A model generated the notes under the pieces. That model ran no database searches. It saw only the letters and a program-made list of their open reading frames with translations, and was not told where the DNA came from. From a virus, in IMG/VR virus record IMGVR_UViG_3300022916_000010, positions 18,208-82,207 of that record: a DNA stretch of 64,000 bases. One strand, written 5' to 3'. Below, piece by piece: positions 16,675 to 25,361 of this stretch. A program made the position numbers and the translations under genes. Positions within the stretch are counted from its first letter, which is position 1; every line of letters begins with the position of its first letter.

Positions 16675-17938
16675 GAAGTTTGTTTTGAGTTCTATTGAAG
16701 TGAATTCTAATAAGGTTTGGCAATATACTTTATATGATAATGACGATGTTCTATGCGAATGGGGGAGAGTCGGTAAAGGTATGCAAAGTAAGACCTTCTC
16801 TGGTGTTGGACTGCGTTACGCTGAAAAGAAAGCCCGAGAAAAAGAGAATAAAGGCTATCGTGCGGTAGCTACTTTGGATAGTGGCGGATCTACGTCTAGT
16901 AAAGTTGTTGCTAAAGGCAATCTCAAAGATATTGCCAAGCGACAGATTCAGTCTACTAATCCAGTTGTTGTTAAGCTTATTGAGTATCTTACCGATGTAA
17001 ATGCTCATAATATCTATGATGCAACTGGTGGTAAGATTACTTTTGATGTTGATAGCGGTCTTTTTAAGACACCGTTAGGCATTGTTACCAAAGACAGTAT
17101 TGATGAAGCCAGAAAGATTTTGGCTTCTCTTGGCGATGCAGTAGCAAAGCAAAAGTTTGGTCTTTCTTCTACTAGGCGTCATGTAGAAGATTACCTTATG
17201 CTTATTCCCCAAGAAGTAGGCAGAAAGCTTACTGTTGAGGGGTTCTTGCCTGACCTTGCGGCTGTCCAAAAGCAGAATGATGTTTTGGATGGTCTTGAAT
17301 CGTCCTATGCTTCTGCAATGTCTGGGGCTAAAGATGACAAAGGCAAGAAGGTTGTTGTCGCCGAAAAGAAGCTTTTCAATGTTGCTATGGATGTTGTAAC
17401 TGAAGGCAAAGTTGTTGATCGGATCAAGAAACTGTATGGACAGACTAGAAATAGAATGCATGTTTGTCATTCTTTGAAGGTCCATAGGGTCTATTCTGTA
17501 TCAATCGCTTTCATGCTGGATGCCTTCAATGCAAAGGGTAAGAAGATTGGCAATGTAAGAGATTTATGGCATGGAACTAGGGCTAGTAATTTGCTGTCTA
17601 TCCTTAAAGGTGGTTTTGTAATTCCGCCGTCTAATGCTTCTCATTGCACGGGGCGAATGTATGGAAACGGCGTTTATTTTTCTGACCAATCCACTAAAAG
17701 CTTGAATTATGCTTATGGATATTGGGGCGGCTCAAGAGATAGCAACTGCTTTATGTTCTTATGTCAAGTTGCTATGGGTAAAGAATATATCCCAGCTACT
17801 TATGGGCGCAGTTTCCCTAAGAGCGGTTACAATTCTACTTTTGCGAAGGCTGGAAGAAGCGGCGTACAAAACAATGAGATGATTGTTTATAAGACTAATC
17901 AAGTCAATCCGGTTTTCTTGATCGAGTTCAAAAAGTAA
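16652..17938 (+). CDS. WGR-domain PARP-like ADP-ribosyltransferase
   Basis: 428 residues. WGR domain at about residues 5-85 (L-C-E-W-G-R-V-G), a PARP regulatory-like helical domain at about 110-240, and a catalytic domain from about 295. The H-Y-E triad is intact: His307 in L-W-H-G-T-R, Tyr342 in G-V-Y-F-S-D and Glu409 in N-N-E-M-I-V-Y. Such enzymes transfer ADP-ribose from NAD+; WGR reads nicked or broken DNA ends in eukaryotic PARPs. The order and length resemble PARP2/3. Rare in phages. It could act on host proteins, DNA ends or RNA ends. Confidence 0.9.
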   Translation: MPNVVETKKFVLSSIEVNSNKVWQYTLYDNDDVLCEWGRVGKGMQSKTFSGVGLRYAEKKAREKENKGYRAVATLDSGGSTSSKVVAKGNLKDIAKRQIQSTNPVVVKLIEYLTDVNAHNIYDATGGKITFDVDSGLFKTPLGIVTKDSIDEARKILASLGDAVAKQKFGLSSTRRHVEDYLMLIPQEVGRKLTVEGFLPDLAAVQKQNDVLDGLESSYASAMSGAKDDKGKKVVVAEKKLFNVAMDVVTEGKVVDRIKKLYGQTRNRMHVCHSLKVHRVYSVSIAFMLDAFNAKGKKIGNVRDLWHGTRASNLLSILKGGFVIPPSNASHCTGRMYGNGVYFSDQSTKSLNYAYGYWGGSRDSNCFMFLCQVAMGKEYIPATYGRSFPKSGYNSTFAKAGRSGVQNNEMIVYKTNQVNPVFLIEFKK

Positions 17939-17975
17939 TCTCCCTGAAAATCGAGCCATTTTTGAGAGTAGTATT

Positions 17976-18242
17976 ATGAAAATGACAAAAGATATTGAAG
18001 CTCTCTTGGATTATTGCCAAGATGACAGAGAATGGGAAAGCTTTTGGGAACAGATTTGCGATAATGGTTCTGACGCACTGACTAATGGAGAGAATCTTTA
18101 TTTTCAACGTCGTAAAAATCCCATTGACAATGAAGCAATACAAGAGTTGATGGAAAAGGCTGCAATGGACCCGAATCAAAATCACATATGGGCTATAGCT
18201 CATAGAATTAGAAAGGAATTGGAAAATGGATCAAACGACTAG
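17976..18242 (+). CDS. Hypothetical acidic helical protein
   Basis: 88 residues, mostly helical (W-E-S-F-W-E-Q-I-C near residue 25). The last 17 bases overlap the next gene. Not recognised. Confidence 0.7.
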   Translation: MKMTKDIEALLDYCQDDREWESFWEQICDNGSDALTNGENLYFQRRKNPIDNEAIQELMEKAAMDPNQNHIWAIAHRIRKELENGSND

Positions 18243-18888
18243 AGACAAGATTGTTGAGGTTATTGAGGGCTTTGTCAAGGCTGATGAGATGTTCTCGGCT
18301 TTTGATGTTACGTCCGTTCTGCGTAACACTCATGGGTTGACGGTCAAGCATTACGAAGTCAAGAAAGTTGTTCATGGAATGTATGATAATTGGTCGGTTG
18401 GCGCCGATGATGATTATCTGTTTGATGGTTATGGTCGGGCTTTGTCTTGCTTGGCTAACTATAATACGTATGTTTACTATCCGCAAAGTAAGCATCCGAA
18501 TGATTATGATCCTGATAATCTTCAGTCTGCACCTGCCACGGCCCCTGTTGTGGCAAGCACTAATGCTATAGCACCGACGCCGGCACCGGCACCTGCTGCT
18601 CCTATGAGCGGGCCTGGCTGCAAAGTAGATCAACGAGGTAGGCTTTTGATTAGGTCTGCGTTGGTTAAGACGATGGGACTGAAGCCTGGTGATACGGCTT
18701 TTGTCAATGTCGGGACTAGCAAGTTGGTTGTTTCCGCACCGCCGTCAATGACCCCTGTTGCAATGAGATATATTGTGGATAAGGACAACGCTATTCGGAT
18801 TTCCAATAGGATTCTCCGCAAGGTTAATCTTGGGAGTCACCAGAACGTTCTGGTCGTTGTCAATGGTAACACGTTAGTTGTTGGCTAA
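18226..18888 (+). CDS. AbrB-like DNA-binding protein
   Basis: 220 residues. The N-terminal 90 look winged-helix-like. After an Ala/Pro linker come a SpoVT/AbrB-type swapped-hairpin motif (V-D-Q-R-G-R-L-L-I then L-G/L-K-P-G-D-T-A near residue 150) and a second related segment at the C-terminus. Likely a transcription regulator. Confidence 0.7.
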   Translation: MDQTTRDKIVEVIEGFVKADEMFSAFDVTSVLRNTHGLTVKHYEVKKVVHGMYDNWSVGADDDYLFDGYGRALSCLANYNTYVYYPQSKHPNDYDPDNLQSAPATAPVVASTNAIAPTPAPAPAAPMSGPGCKVDQRGRLLIRSALVKTMGLKPGDTAFVNVGTSKLVVSAPPSMTPVAMRYIVDKDNAIRISNRILRKVNLGSHQNVLVVVNGNTLVVG

Positions 18889-18903
18889 TAAAAGGAAACT
18901 GCC

Positions 18904-19047
18904 ATGAAAGAGCCGATTTGTTGGAAATGCACGAATAAGATTTGCGAAGACAATGAAGATGGAGCAATGAAGCTTGTTGGTTGCAAGGCAGAAGCCAAGA
19001 TCAAATGTTATGAAGATGCAAAGGAATTGTGTCCTTTGATTCAATAG
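18904..19047 (+). CDS. 47-residue Cys-rich protein
   Basis: Six Cys (C-W-K-C near residue 6, then four more) suggest a small zinc knuckle. AAAGGAAACTGCC precedes the ATG. Not recognised. Confidence 0.6.
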   Translation: MKEPICWKCTNKICEDNEDGAMKLVGCKAEAKIKCYEDAKELCPLIQ

Positions 19048-19225
19048 TAAAGTATAGTGTGAGTTGAGTTCGATTAACTAGGACAGACCCTAGGGTAAAA
19101 ACATACGAAAGCGTTATTGGCAATAACGTGGCTCCATAGTTACAGTGCAACAGTATGGCCGACGGGGAGATCGAGCAATTTTTCTGGGTGTAGTTCAGCT
19201 TGGCAGAACAAAAAAAGGAAAGAAA
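19048..19225 (+). other. Noncoding stretch with hairpins and a tRNA 5' half
   Basis: CTAGG/CCTAG hairpin near 19078 and CGTTATT/AATAACG near 19112. At 19184-19209 CTGGGTG-TA-GTTC-loop-GAAC is a perfect tRNA acceptor strand plus D arm; no anticodon arm or 3' half follows before the next gene. Its CTGGGTG is identical to the acceptor strand of tRNA-Pro at 20087. Confidence 0.55.
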
Positions 19226-20038
19226 ATGTATAAAAAAAGAATTTCGTTGTATATGGCAATATTGATTGTTTTTTCTTTTTCATCTGTTGTTTTAGGTGAA
19301 GATGCTAATATTACTCAGTATAAAGCTGAAATAAAGATGCTTCAGGCTGCTATAGCATCTCGTGATGCCAAAATTGAAAAATTACAAAAAGAAATAAATG
19401 ATAAAAATTTAGCTAAGTATTTAGTTGTTGATACAGTTTTAGCAAACAAATTGAAGGCTTCTTCGATACCAAACGCCCCAGACAAAGGTGATGAAATTTT
19501 GGGTATCGGCCCAGTAGCCAATAATAAATACCCAGAATTATTATTGAATGGCAGATTGCAAGAACTTTTAACGACAACATCTACTAAAAGCTTTCAGGTC
19601 ATACAAAGATATAAAAATGGTAATAAATTTTTATGGAAATCGCATCGAGTTTTGATTATATTTTCACCTGATGTACACGCTCCTTTAGTTTTTACTCATG
19701 CGGGAGTTCTTTTTAATGTTATAGGTAATCCCGAAGCTCATATAATAATGAAGAATGTATCATTAAAGTCTGTAGCTGCTTATGAAGTATCTATTGCATG
19801 TTTTGATCGTTTTAAGAAACCTGTAACAGGAATGTTTGGAAAGATCAATATTGTTTCTGGTATTTCTCAAACTACAATTGAAACTGGAGAAAGTGAACGG
19901 TCTTCTTGGACGCTTCACGGCCACGAAACAACTGCTAAAATCATTATAACCTTAGACAAAGTTAAGTTTTCTGATGGTTCTGAATGGAAGCCTGCAATTG
20001 GGAATCCTGTCACTGCAATTGGAACTAGTAAAAAATAA
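19226..20038 (+). CDS. Secreted protein with signal peptide and coiled coil
   Basis: 270 residues from the ATG at 19226, where a signal peptide begins (M-Y-K-K-R-I-S-L-Y-M-A-I-L-I). Cleavage is likely near V-L-G-E (about residue 24). A Lys/Glu/Asp coiled coil spans residues 28-62; the rest is beta-rich. Function unknown. Confidence 0.8.
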   Translation: MYKKRISLYMAILIVFSFSSVVLGEDANITQYKAEIKMLQAAIASRDAKIEKLQKEINDKNLAKYLVVDTVLANKLKASSIPNAPDKGDEILGIGPVANNKYPELLLNGRLQELLTTTSTKSFQVIQRYKNGNKFLWKSHRVLIIFSPDVHAPLVFTHAGVLFNVIGNPEAHIIMKNVSLKSVAAYEVSIACFDRFKKPVTGMFGKINIVSGISQTTIETGESERSSWTLHGHETTAKIIITLDKVKFSDGSEWKPAIGNPVTAIGTSKK

Positions 20039-20086
20039 TATTATCACAGTCCCTGACTGCGGAAAATATTTTATATATAATAGTAT

Positions 20087-20160
20087 CTGGGTGTGGCGCA
20101 GTTTGGTAGCGTGTCTGCTTTGGGAGCAGAAAGTCGTAGGTTCGAATCCTATCACCCAGA
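20087..20160 (+). tRNA. tRNA-Pro(TGG)
   Basis: Acceptor CTGGGTG/CACCCAG is perfect. D arm GCGC/GCGT, anticodon stem TCTGC/GCAGA around TTTGGGA, T stem GTAGG/CCTAT. A73; no CCA. TATAAT at 20076-20081 is a plausible -10. Confidence 0.92.
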
Positions 20161-20194
20161 CTTAGAAAGGGAAATAAAAAGAAAGGGAAATAAA

Positions 20195-20410
20195 ATGAAA
20201 TGGTTTATTATAATCTGGTTGATTTGTGCTTTAGTATCATATCCATTGTACAAACACGTTGCCACCAAGGATGATTTGAAATGGACAGAAGGGCATCGTA
20301 TTGGATGTTTGGCTATGTGTATAGCATTTGGCCCAATCAACCTACTCGTACTTGCAATTATTTATACAATTGATTATGTAGCGACTTTCAACAAAGAAGC
20401 CAGTTGGTAG
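20195..20410 (+). CDS. Two-pass small membrane protein
   Basis: 71 residues with membrane helices at residues 2-18 and about 40-62. GAAAGGGAAATAAA before the ATG. Unknown. Confidence 0.7.
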   Translation: MKWFIIIWLICALVSYPLYKHVATKDDLKWTEGHRIGCLAMCIAFGPINLLVLAIIYTIDYVATFNKEASW

Positions 20411-20414
20411 CAAA

Positions 20415-20993
20415 ATGAATAAAGACGAATATACAGTAACAGTTCAGGTGACTCAGCCTTTGTCAAGGGATGTATCTGAAGCTGTTCTCAAGTTTCCAAG
20501 CGAAGTTCAAGTAGAAGATGCTTTGCAAAAGGTATTTGAATCTTATGCTGCTTCATGGCAAGAGGAACTTGGGGAAGATGCAAAGATAAAAGTTATTGAT
20601 GTTCAGATTGATGATGAGCCGGGGGACAACAGTGTCAACCCAGAAGTATTAAGAGATTATTTGGAAATGATCGGTTTGGCAAAAGAAGTGTTGATGTCTA
20701 ACACTGCCAGCCTAGAAAATAAAAATAAAGCTTTTGAATTGATATTAAGGGTCTATAAGAAATATCCTAATATCCTTGTCACAGAAGAAAGCATAGATGT
20801 AAAAACAAAAGAATGTGGAACAATTCCCATTCCCAGAGAAGCTTATAACAAGGTTGCTGTGGCTTTGAATTCTGGAACGAATAAGATTCGATGCATAAAG
20901 GCTTTACGTGCAATGATGACTGATATGCATTTGAAAGAGGCAAAAGAAGTTGTTGAATTTATTATGGAATCTACTGCTGTGGCAACAATATGA
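20415..20993 (+). CDS. Protein with bL12 C-terminal-like domain
   Basis: 192 residues. The C-terminal 45 (N-K-I-R-C-I-K-A-L-R-A-M then L-K-E-A-K-E-V-V-E) match the helix-turn of ribosomal protein bL12, which recruits EF-Tu and EF-G. The N-terminal part is unrelated. bL12-like proteins have been reported in huge phages; the fusion suggests translation targeting. A second such protein lies at 42467. Confidence 0.7.
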   Translation: MNKDEYTVTVQVTQPLSRDVSEAVLKFPSEVQVEDALQKVFESYAASWQEELGEDAKIKVIDVQIDDEPGDNSVNPEVLRDYLEMIGLAKEVLMSNTASLENKNKAFELILRVYKKYPNILVTEESIDVKTKECGTIPIPREAYNKVAVALNSGTNKIRCIKALRAMMTDMHLKEAKEVVEFIMESTAVATI

Positions 20994-21325
20994 AAATGTA
21001 TCATGCTTCTAAATCACCGAAGTTAGATATTGACGGAATAAAAATAAATCAAAAAACTCTAAATTCTTTTTATCCTAAAAGTGACTACATATATCTTGGG
21101 ACTTTAAGATACATATTGTCTCAGTATTTCCAGTATACTCCTAGAGGGAAATACTTTATGTATGAAGTAGATGTAACTGATATCCCATTGTTCGATTTTA
21201 ATTTTATCGGGCAAAAAAGAACGTCGGTTAAAATTTCCCCTGAAAATGTAAGGAAAATTTGTGCGTATAGAGTCGGATGGCCTGAGACAAAGAAAAAAAG
21301 GTTTAGGAGAATCAGAGATGAATGA
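20990..21325 (+). CDS. Hypothetical protein, possible small ART fold
   Basis: 111 residues, overlapping the upstream stop. M-Y-H-A-S-K near the N-terminus, Y-I-Y-L-G-T mid-chain and Y-E-V-D-V-T-D-I-P weakly recall small ADP-ribosyltransferase-like folds. The match is weak. Confidence 0.6.
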   Translation: MKMYHASKSPKLDIDGIKINQKTLNSFYPKSDYIYLGTLRYILSQYFQYTPRGKYFMYEVDVTDIPLFDFNFIGQKRTSVKISPENVRKICAYRVGWPETKKKRFRRIRDE

Positions 21326-21515
21326 TGCTAATGCTATCCGAGGCATTTTTATGCATAGAATGATTAGGCATATTGCCAAAGCTCATTCAACATTTATCTC
21401 TATTAGTAGAGAGAGTTTATATTCATTTGATGATCTTGCGAATGCTAATTATACAAAAATAGAAGATCGCCTAATCAGTTTAGGCTTTCTGAGTCTACCA
21501 AAGAAATTTAACTAG
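21318..21515 (+). CDS. Small helical protein
   Basis: 65 residues. The ATG at 21318 has an AGGAG site inside the end of the previous gene. Charged helices; unknown. Confidence 0.6.
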   Translation: MNDANAIRGIFMHRMIRHIAKAHSTFISISRESLYSFDDLANANYTKIEDRLISLGFLSLPKKFN

Positions 21516-21528
21516 AAAGGAATTCAAA

Positions 21529-21861
21529 ATGGTAGCTTCTTTTATTCTCGTGATGTCGTGGTTTGTGTTGATTGCACTGGACCTGTTCATGCAAGGACTG
21601 ATTGTTAGTATTGCATGGAACGTCGTTGTCCCTGCTGTCGTTGGTTCCATGTTTGGAGTAGAAGCCCCTGAGATGGGGATTGCTGTTGGCGCAGCAATTG
21701 CTATGTTTATGGGTATCTTCAAAGCCCAGTCTTATAAGCAAGATACAAAAGGCATGGAAATTGATGAAGTGACTACTTATCTTTGGGGAACTGCTATCGG
21801 TCGTTGGATTATTGGTTTTATCGGTATCGGTCTGATGGCTCTTGCAGTTGCGTTTATCTAG
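21529..21861 (+). CDS. Multi-pass membrane protein
   Basis: 110 residues with about three membrane segments (residues 3-30, 48-66 and 88-110). AGAAAGGAATTCAAA before the ATG. Unknown. Confidence 0.75.
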   Translation: MVASFILVMSWFVLIALDLFMQGLIVSIAWNVVVPAVVGSMFGVEAPEMGIAVGAAIAMFMGIFKAQSYKQDTKGMEIDEVTTYLWGTAIGRWIIGFIGIGLMALAVAFI

Positions 21862-21874
21862 TTCTCCCTGAAAA

Positions 21875-21924
21875 TAAAGGATTTTTTGCGAGAGGTAGAT
21901 ATTACCCTCGCAAGAATCCTTTAT
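21875..21924 (+). promoter_or_regulatory. Hairpin between genes
   Basis: TAAAGGATT-type sequence plus TTGCGAG pairs with CTCGCAA plus AATCCTTTA around a GGTAGATATTACC segment. It ends right at the GGAG that serves the start at 21935, so it may tune translation. Confidence 0.45.
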
Positions 21925-21934
21925 GGAGATAGAA

Positions 21935-22384
21935 ATGTTTGAAACAGAACAACTAGAAAAACTCAAAGAACTCAAAAAAATGCTTGACAAGGCGAGTTTT
22001 GTGATGCATGACTCCCCGACCATCGAGCTACAAACCGATCCTAATTCCGATCCTCTTGTTATGTTTGATGGGCTTTTGGGTATCTATTATGCTCAAAATG
22101 CAGTAACTAAGAGAACCCTCTCTGGTGACATAACAATTGATGGTTTTGTTATAACGGAATTTCATTACTATTCTGGTGATAGAGAAACGCCTCCTGATGT
22201 TGATGAGGCTGAAGTTTATGCCAGCGATAGACTTATGGATATCGTAAGATGGGCTATGCTAAAGAGATATGAAAACATGTTGGATGGAACTCTTCAAGGT
22301 ATAGAAGAAGCGGAAATGGACCTAGAAGAATCCATCGGCGATATCATGCAAGAGTTTTTGGATAAGGGCGAGACTCAAGAATAG
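21935..22384 (+). CDS. Hypothetical acidic protein
   Basis: 149 residues. The ATG at 21935 is preferred because GGAG lies between it and the upstream in-frame ATG. Coiled N- and C-termini with a central beta region. Unknown. Confidence 0.7.
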   Translation: MFETEQLEKLKELKKMLDKASFVMHDSPTIELQTDPNSDPLVMFDGLLGIYYAQNAVTKRTLSGDITIDGFVITEFHYYSGDRETPPDVDEAEVYASDRLMDIVRWAMLKRYENMLDGTLQGIEEAEMDLEESIGDIMQEFLDKGETQE

Positions 22385-22431
22385 TCCCTGTAAAATCTAC
22401 AACAATTGAGTGAAGATGAAAGGAACTTGCC

Positions 22432-22725
22432 ATGAATGATTTATATCCTACTTTGGTCGTAACGTCTTACAGTAAACACAATTCGGTTGAGAAGATTACG
22501 AAGGCATTGAAAGATGCTCCTCAGCAGAAATGTAACACCCCTGAAGCGATGGCTGGTAAAGTCTTCGAAATGCGTTACAATGGCAAGGGGCCAGTAGGCA
22601 CCTTGAGTGAGTATTTTATTCATGGTAATATTGCTTCTGCCTTGATTATGGTTGAGGATGGAAGCGTGATGGTAGAAAGACAAGAAAACGGCGAATGGGT
22701 CGCTGTTGATACCAAAAAAGGGTAA
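22432..22725 (+). CDS. Hypothetical protein
   Basis: 97 residues, mixed alpha/beta. GAAAGGAACTTGCC before the ATG. Unknown. Confidence 0.7.
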   Translation: MNDLYPTLVVTSYSKHNSVEKITKALKDAPQQKCNTPEAMAGKVFEMRYNGKGPVGTLSEYFIHGNIASALIMVEDGSVMVERQENGEWVAVDTKKG

Positions 22726-22729
22726 GAAA

Positions 22730-23071
22730 ATGAATCATGTTTTTAATCACAGGCGTCCGCATTTGGATCGTAAGGGGAATCTCCGCGTTCCGAACCGTAA
22801 GGTAAAGACTTTCAAGGTCGGTGAGAACCTTGTTCTCACGAGGGACGTTGATAGTTCTCGTACTGGCAGCGTTATGGAAGTTGCCAATGTCGATCAGTTT
22901 CCTTTTGTCGTTATGAAGCCCGTCATTATGTCTTGGAAGGGCGGAAGTATTGACAAAAGCAAAAATCAATCTCGGTTCCATTATGTTTTCGATATGAGGA
23001 AGGACGTTTTTGTCCGAGCCACGAAAGCATACATCGATCATCTTAACGAACATGCGGTAAACTATTCGTAA
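22730..23071 (+). CDS. Hypothetical basic protein
   Basis: 113 residues from the ATG at 22730 with AAAGGGTAAG upstream. Basic N-terminus (H-R-R-P-H-L-D-R-K-G-N-L-R), beta-rich core. Possible nucleic-acid binder. Confidence 0.65.
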   Translation: MNHVFNHRRPHLDRKGNLRVPNRKVKTFKVGENLVLTRDVDSSRTGSVMEVANVDQFPFVVMKPVIMSWKGGSIDKSKNQSRFHYVFDMRKDVFVRATKAYIDHLNEHAVNYS

Positions 23072-23120
23072 TATCGTCGCACCGATAGTTGCAACCACCA
23101 TTAGTTAAGAAAGACATAGT

Positions 23121-23534
23121 ATGCCTAAGAAGAAAAATATCAATCGGCAAAAGGGTCGCCAAAAAAGTTACAAAAGATTAGCTGATTTTAAGCCAGAAGA
23201 AGTTCTTCCCTTGACTTCTTCTGGTGCTGCTCCTAGAGAATTTGTTATAAGAGGGGAAGCTTTCAAAGTTAAAATGGCTTCAGCCCGCTATTCATGTTTC
23301 AAAAAGAGTTTAGCTTGTGTTACATGCGGTATTGTTGGCACCAAAATGATTTTGGAATTGCCCCCGAATACAAATATTCCGCATTTCAATCTGTATGCGG
23401 TAGACGATCAACAGCAATTGATTCTTATGACAAAGGATCATATTATTCCTAAATCAAGAGGCGGCAAAGACTCCCTGAGAAATTTTCAAACAATGTGTAC
23501 AATCTGTAATTGCGAAAAGGCAGATAAGATATGA
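23121..23534 (+). CDS. HNH endonuclease-like protein
   Basis: 137 residues. C-V-T-C-G near residue 70, D-H-I-I-P-K-S-R-G-G-K-D, then N-F-Q-T and C-T-I-C-N with A-D-K complete an HNH fold with a Cys4 zinc site, as in McrA-type HNH nucleases. The basic N-terminus fits DNA binding. Free-standing; could be a homing or DNA-processing nuclease. Confidence 0.8.
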   Translation: MPKKKNINRQKGRQKSYKRLADFKPEEVLPLTSSGAAPREFVIRGEAFKVKMASARYSCFKKSLACVTCGIVGTKMILELPPNTNIPHFNLYAVDDQQQLILMTKDHIIPKSRGGKDSLRNFQTMCTICNCEKADKI

Positions 23535-23986
23535 GAGAAATTAGGACAATGAGCGTTGTTGTTGGTTCTGCTGCATGTGATGCTAAATGCCCGTATTGCA
23601 TTAGCAAAATGACAGGCATTAAGGACCACCAACATTGTAGCAATATTCATGGTAGGGCGCAATGTTTTTGCCAGAAGGAAAATAAAATGAGATGGATTAA
23701 GTATAAACAACATTGGTCGCATAGCGTAGACAAAAGGTGGACATACATTGAAGTCCCTGAAGATTATAAATTTACTGAGGCTGGCGAATTTCTAAATGAC
23801 ACTGGCAGACTAAGTAATTTCTCTGACAAATGGCGAAAAGTAGTGTGGCGACGGGTTTACAAGTTGCCTAAAGCTATTCTCGATAAAGAATTAGAGTATG
23901 CTGAAGACGGAGTAAAATATGCACAAGAAAAAGTTGCAGCACTGAAAAAAATGCAGAAAAAGTCTCCCTGTAAAAAAGTAGAATAA
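23531..23986 (+). CDS. Radical-SAM N-terminal fragment fused to another small protein
   Basis: 151 residues. Residues 8-29 (V-V-V-G-S-A-A-C-D-A-K-C-P-Y-C) are the C-x3-C-x2-C iron-sulfur motif of radical SAM enzymes. After about 45 residues the sequence changes, and an internal ATG at 23687 with AAGGAAAATAAA starts a probable separate 99-residue protein with W-rich and coiled segments. The first part is therefore probably a remnant of a deleted radical SAM gene. Confidence 0.65.
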   Translation: MREIRTMSVVVGSAACDAKCPYCISKMTGIKDHQHCSNIHGRAQCFCQKENKMRWIKYKQHWSHSVDKRWTYIEVPEDYKFTEAGEFLNDTGRLSNFSDKWRKVVWRRVYKLPKAILDKELEYAEDGVKYAQEKVAALKKMQKKSPCKKVE

Positions 23987-24015
23987 TGATACAGCGTAGA
24001 GAAAGGGACTAATCT

Positions 24016-24666
24016 ATGCGAATTAAGATACCTACAACAAGTTATCATATGGCTCCTGCTAATAAAGAAGTCCATAAGATCAAACCTATTGGGGAACTAC
24101 TGCGTAGGTATATCGCAGAAGCTATCTCCGCAAATCCTCATGCCACTATTGTAGATCCTTTCGCAAGAAATGCTACATTGGCAAATTTCACCAATGATAT
24201 CAGCCGAGATACAGATGCGGCTTTTCATATGGATGCTGCCGATTTCTTAGAGTTTCTGTATCAACAAGGGGTAAGGGCCGATGTTGTTATATTCGATCCA
24301 CCTTTCTCAGCTTCTCAAAACGCCAAAGCTTATAAAGTCAAGGAAAAAGGTACAAGACTCCAAGATACCATAGTCAGATGCAAGCAGATTCTTCCTAGAT
24401 TAGTAAGAAATGGGGGAATTGTTATTACAACTGGTTGGACTGCTAATGGAGTTGGCGATTGGAGAGGCTTTGATAAGATTGAATTCATGACTGTCAATCA
24501 TAGTTATAATCGCTATGCTACTACTTGTTTAGTCGAAAGAAAGGTTTTCGAGCCTATCCATGTAATTTGGAAATATTTTGAGGCTGATAAATGTTCTCAA
24601 AGACATGATAACAATTGCGACAAAGCAAGAGAAGAGTTGGCAGACTCATATTTTAAGATTCCCTGA
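24016..24666 (+). CDS. DNA methyltransferase-like protein
   Basis: 216 residues. I-V-D-P-F-A-R-N-A (SAM-binding-like motif I) near residue 45 and I-F-D-P-P-F-S-A near residue 94 (motif IV, D-P-P-F variant) fit adenine or cytosine-N4 methylases. No target-recognition region is obvious. Ends with TGA in a TCCCTGA word. Confidence 0.7.
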   Translation: MRIKIPTTSYHMAPANKEVHKIKPIGELLRRYIAEAISANPHATIVDPFARNATLANFTNDISRDTDAAFHMDAADFLEFLYQQGVRADVVIFDPPFSASQNAKAYKVKEKGTRLQDTIVRCKQILPRLVRNGGIVITTGWTANGVGDWRGFDKIEFMTVNHSYNRYATTCLVERKVFEPIHVIWKYFEADKCSQRHDNNCDKAREELADSYFKIP

Positions 24667-24707
24667 AATTAAGCACAAAATCAAAAAGAGCAACTGAAAG
24701 GGAAAAT

Positions 24708-25361
24708 ATGTCAATTCGTAGCGAATATATGGGGGCACAACTGTCTGGTAAGATCTTGTCAACGGTTATTGATGATGTTATCAGAGTTATCAAAAAGTCA
24801 AGAAAAAAGTTTGATGCTATCGCCTTTAGGGGAATGAGTGGAGCAGTAGTAGCTCCTGCCGTAGCAGCTAAACTTGGCAAACCTTTGATTCTTGTGAGAA
24901 AAGATTGCGAAAACTCTCATAGTAGTTCTATGGTAGAAGGTTGCGAAAAAGACCAATGCGAATATATCATCATTGATGATTTTGTTTGTTCTGGGGCTAC
25001 TATAAAAGCCACAATCGATATGATTGATGAAGAATTCGGGGGCGGCTATAATTATTCTTGCGTAGGGGTTTTCTTATATTCTCCTGGGGGAAAAACAGAA
25101 CAAAGAGTAAAAGAAGTCCTCAGACACGATCACAATTTAGAACTTTACGTCAAATTCTGTCTCCCTGCAAAAAGAAAAGAAATTCGTGTGGGAGATATCG
25201 TTATGAATAGTTGGAGTAGATTCATAGTCGAACATATTACTTTGGCCGGGGCCGATATACCCTCAGTCAAGGTTCTGGAGAAAAACGAGTCTATTGAGAT
25301 ACATGGTGAAGGCGGTTTAAGATATCGGTTAAGCGAGATAAGCTTCGAAGGAGAAAAATGA
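24708..25361 (+). CDS. Phosphoribosyltransferase
   Basis: 217 residues of type I PRTase fold. The PRPP-binding loop is Y-I-I-I-D-D-F-V-C-S-G-A-T-I near residue 95, preceded by F-R-G-M-S-G-A. Possible roles are nucleotide salvage or NAD metabolism. It lies among ADP-ribose-related genes. Confidence 0.8.
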   Translation: MSIRSEYMGAQLSGKILSTVIDDVIRVIKKSRKKFDAIAFRGMSGAVVAPAVAAKLGKPLILVRKDCENSHSSSMVEGCEKDQCEYIIIDDFVCSGATIKATIDMIDEEFGGGYNYSCVGVFLYSPGGKTEQRVKEVLRHDHNLELYVKFCLPAKRKEIRVGDIVMNSWSRFIVEHITLAGADIPSVKVLEKNESIEIHGEGGLRYRLSEISFEGEK

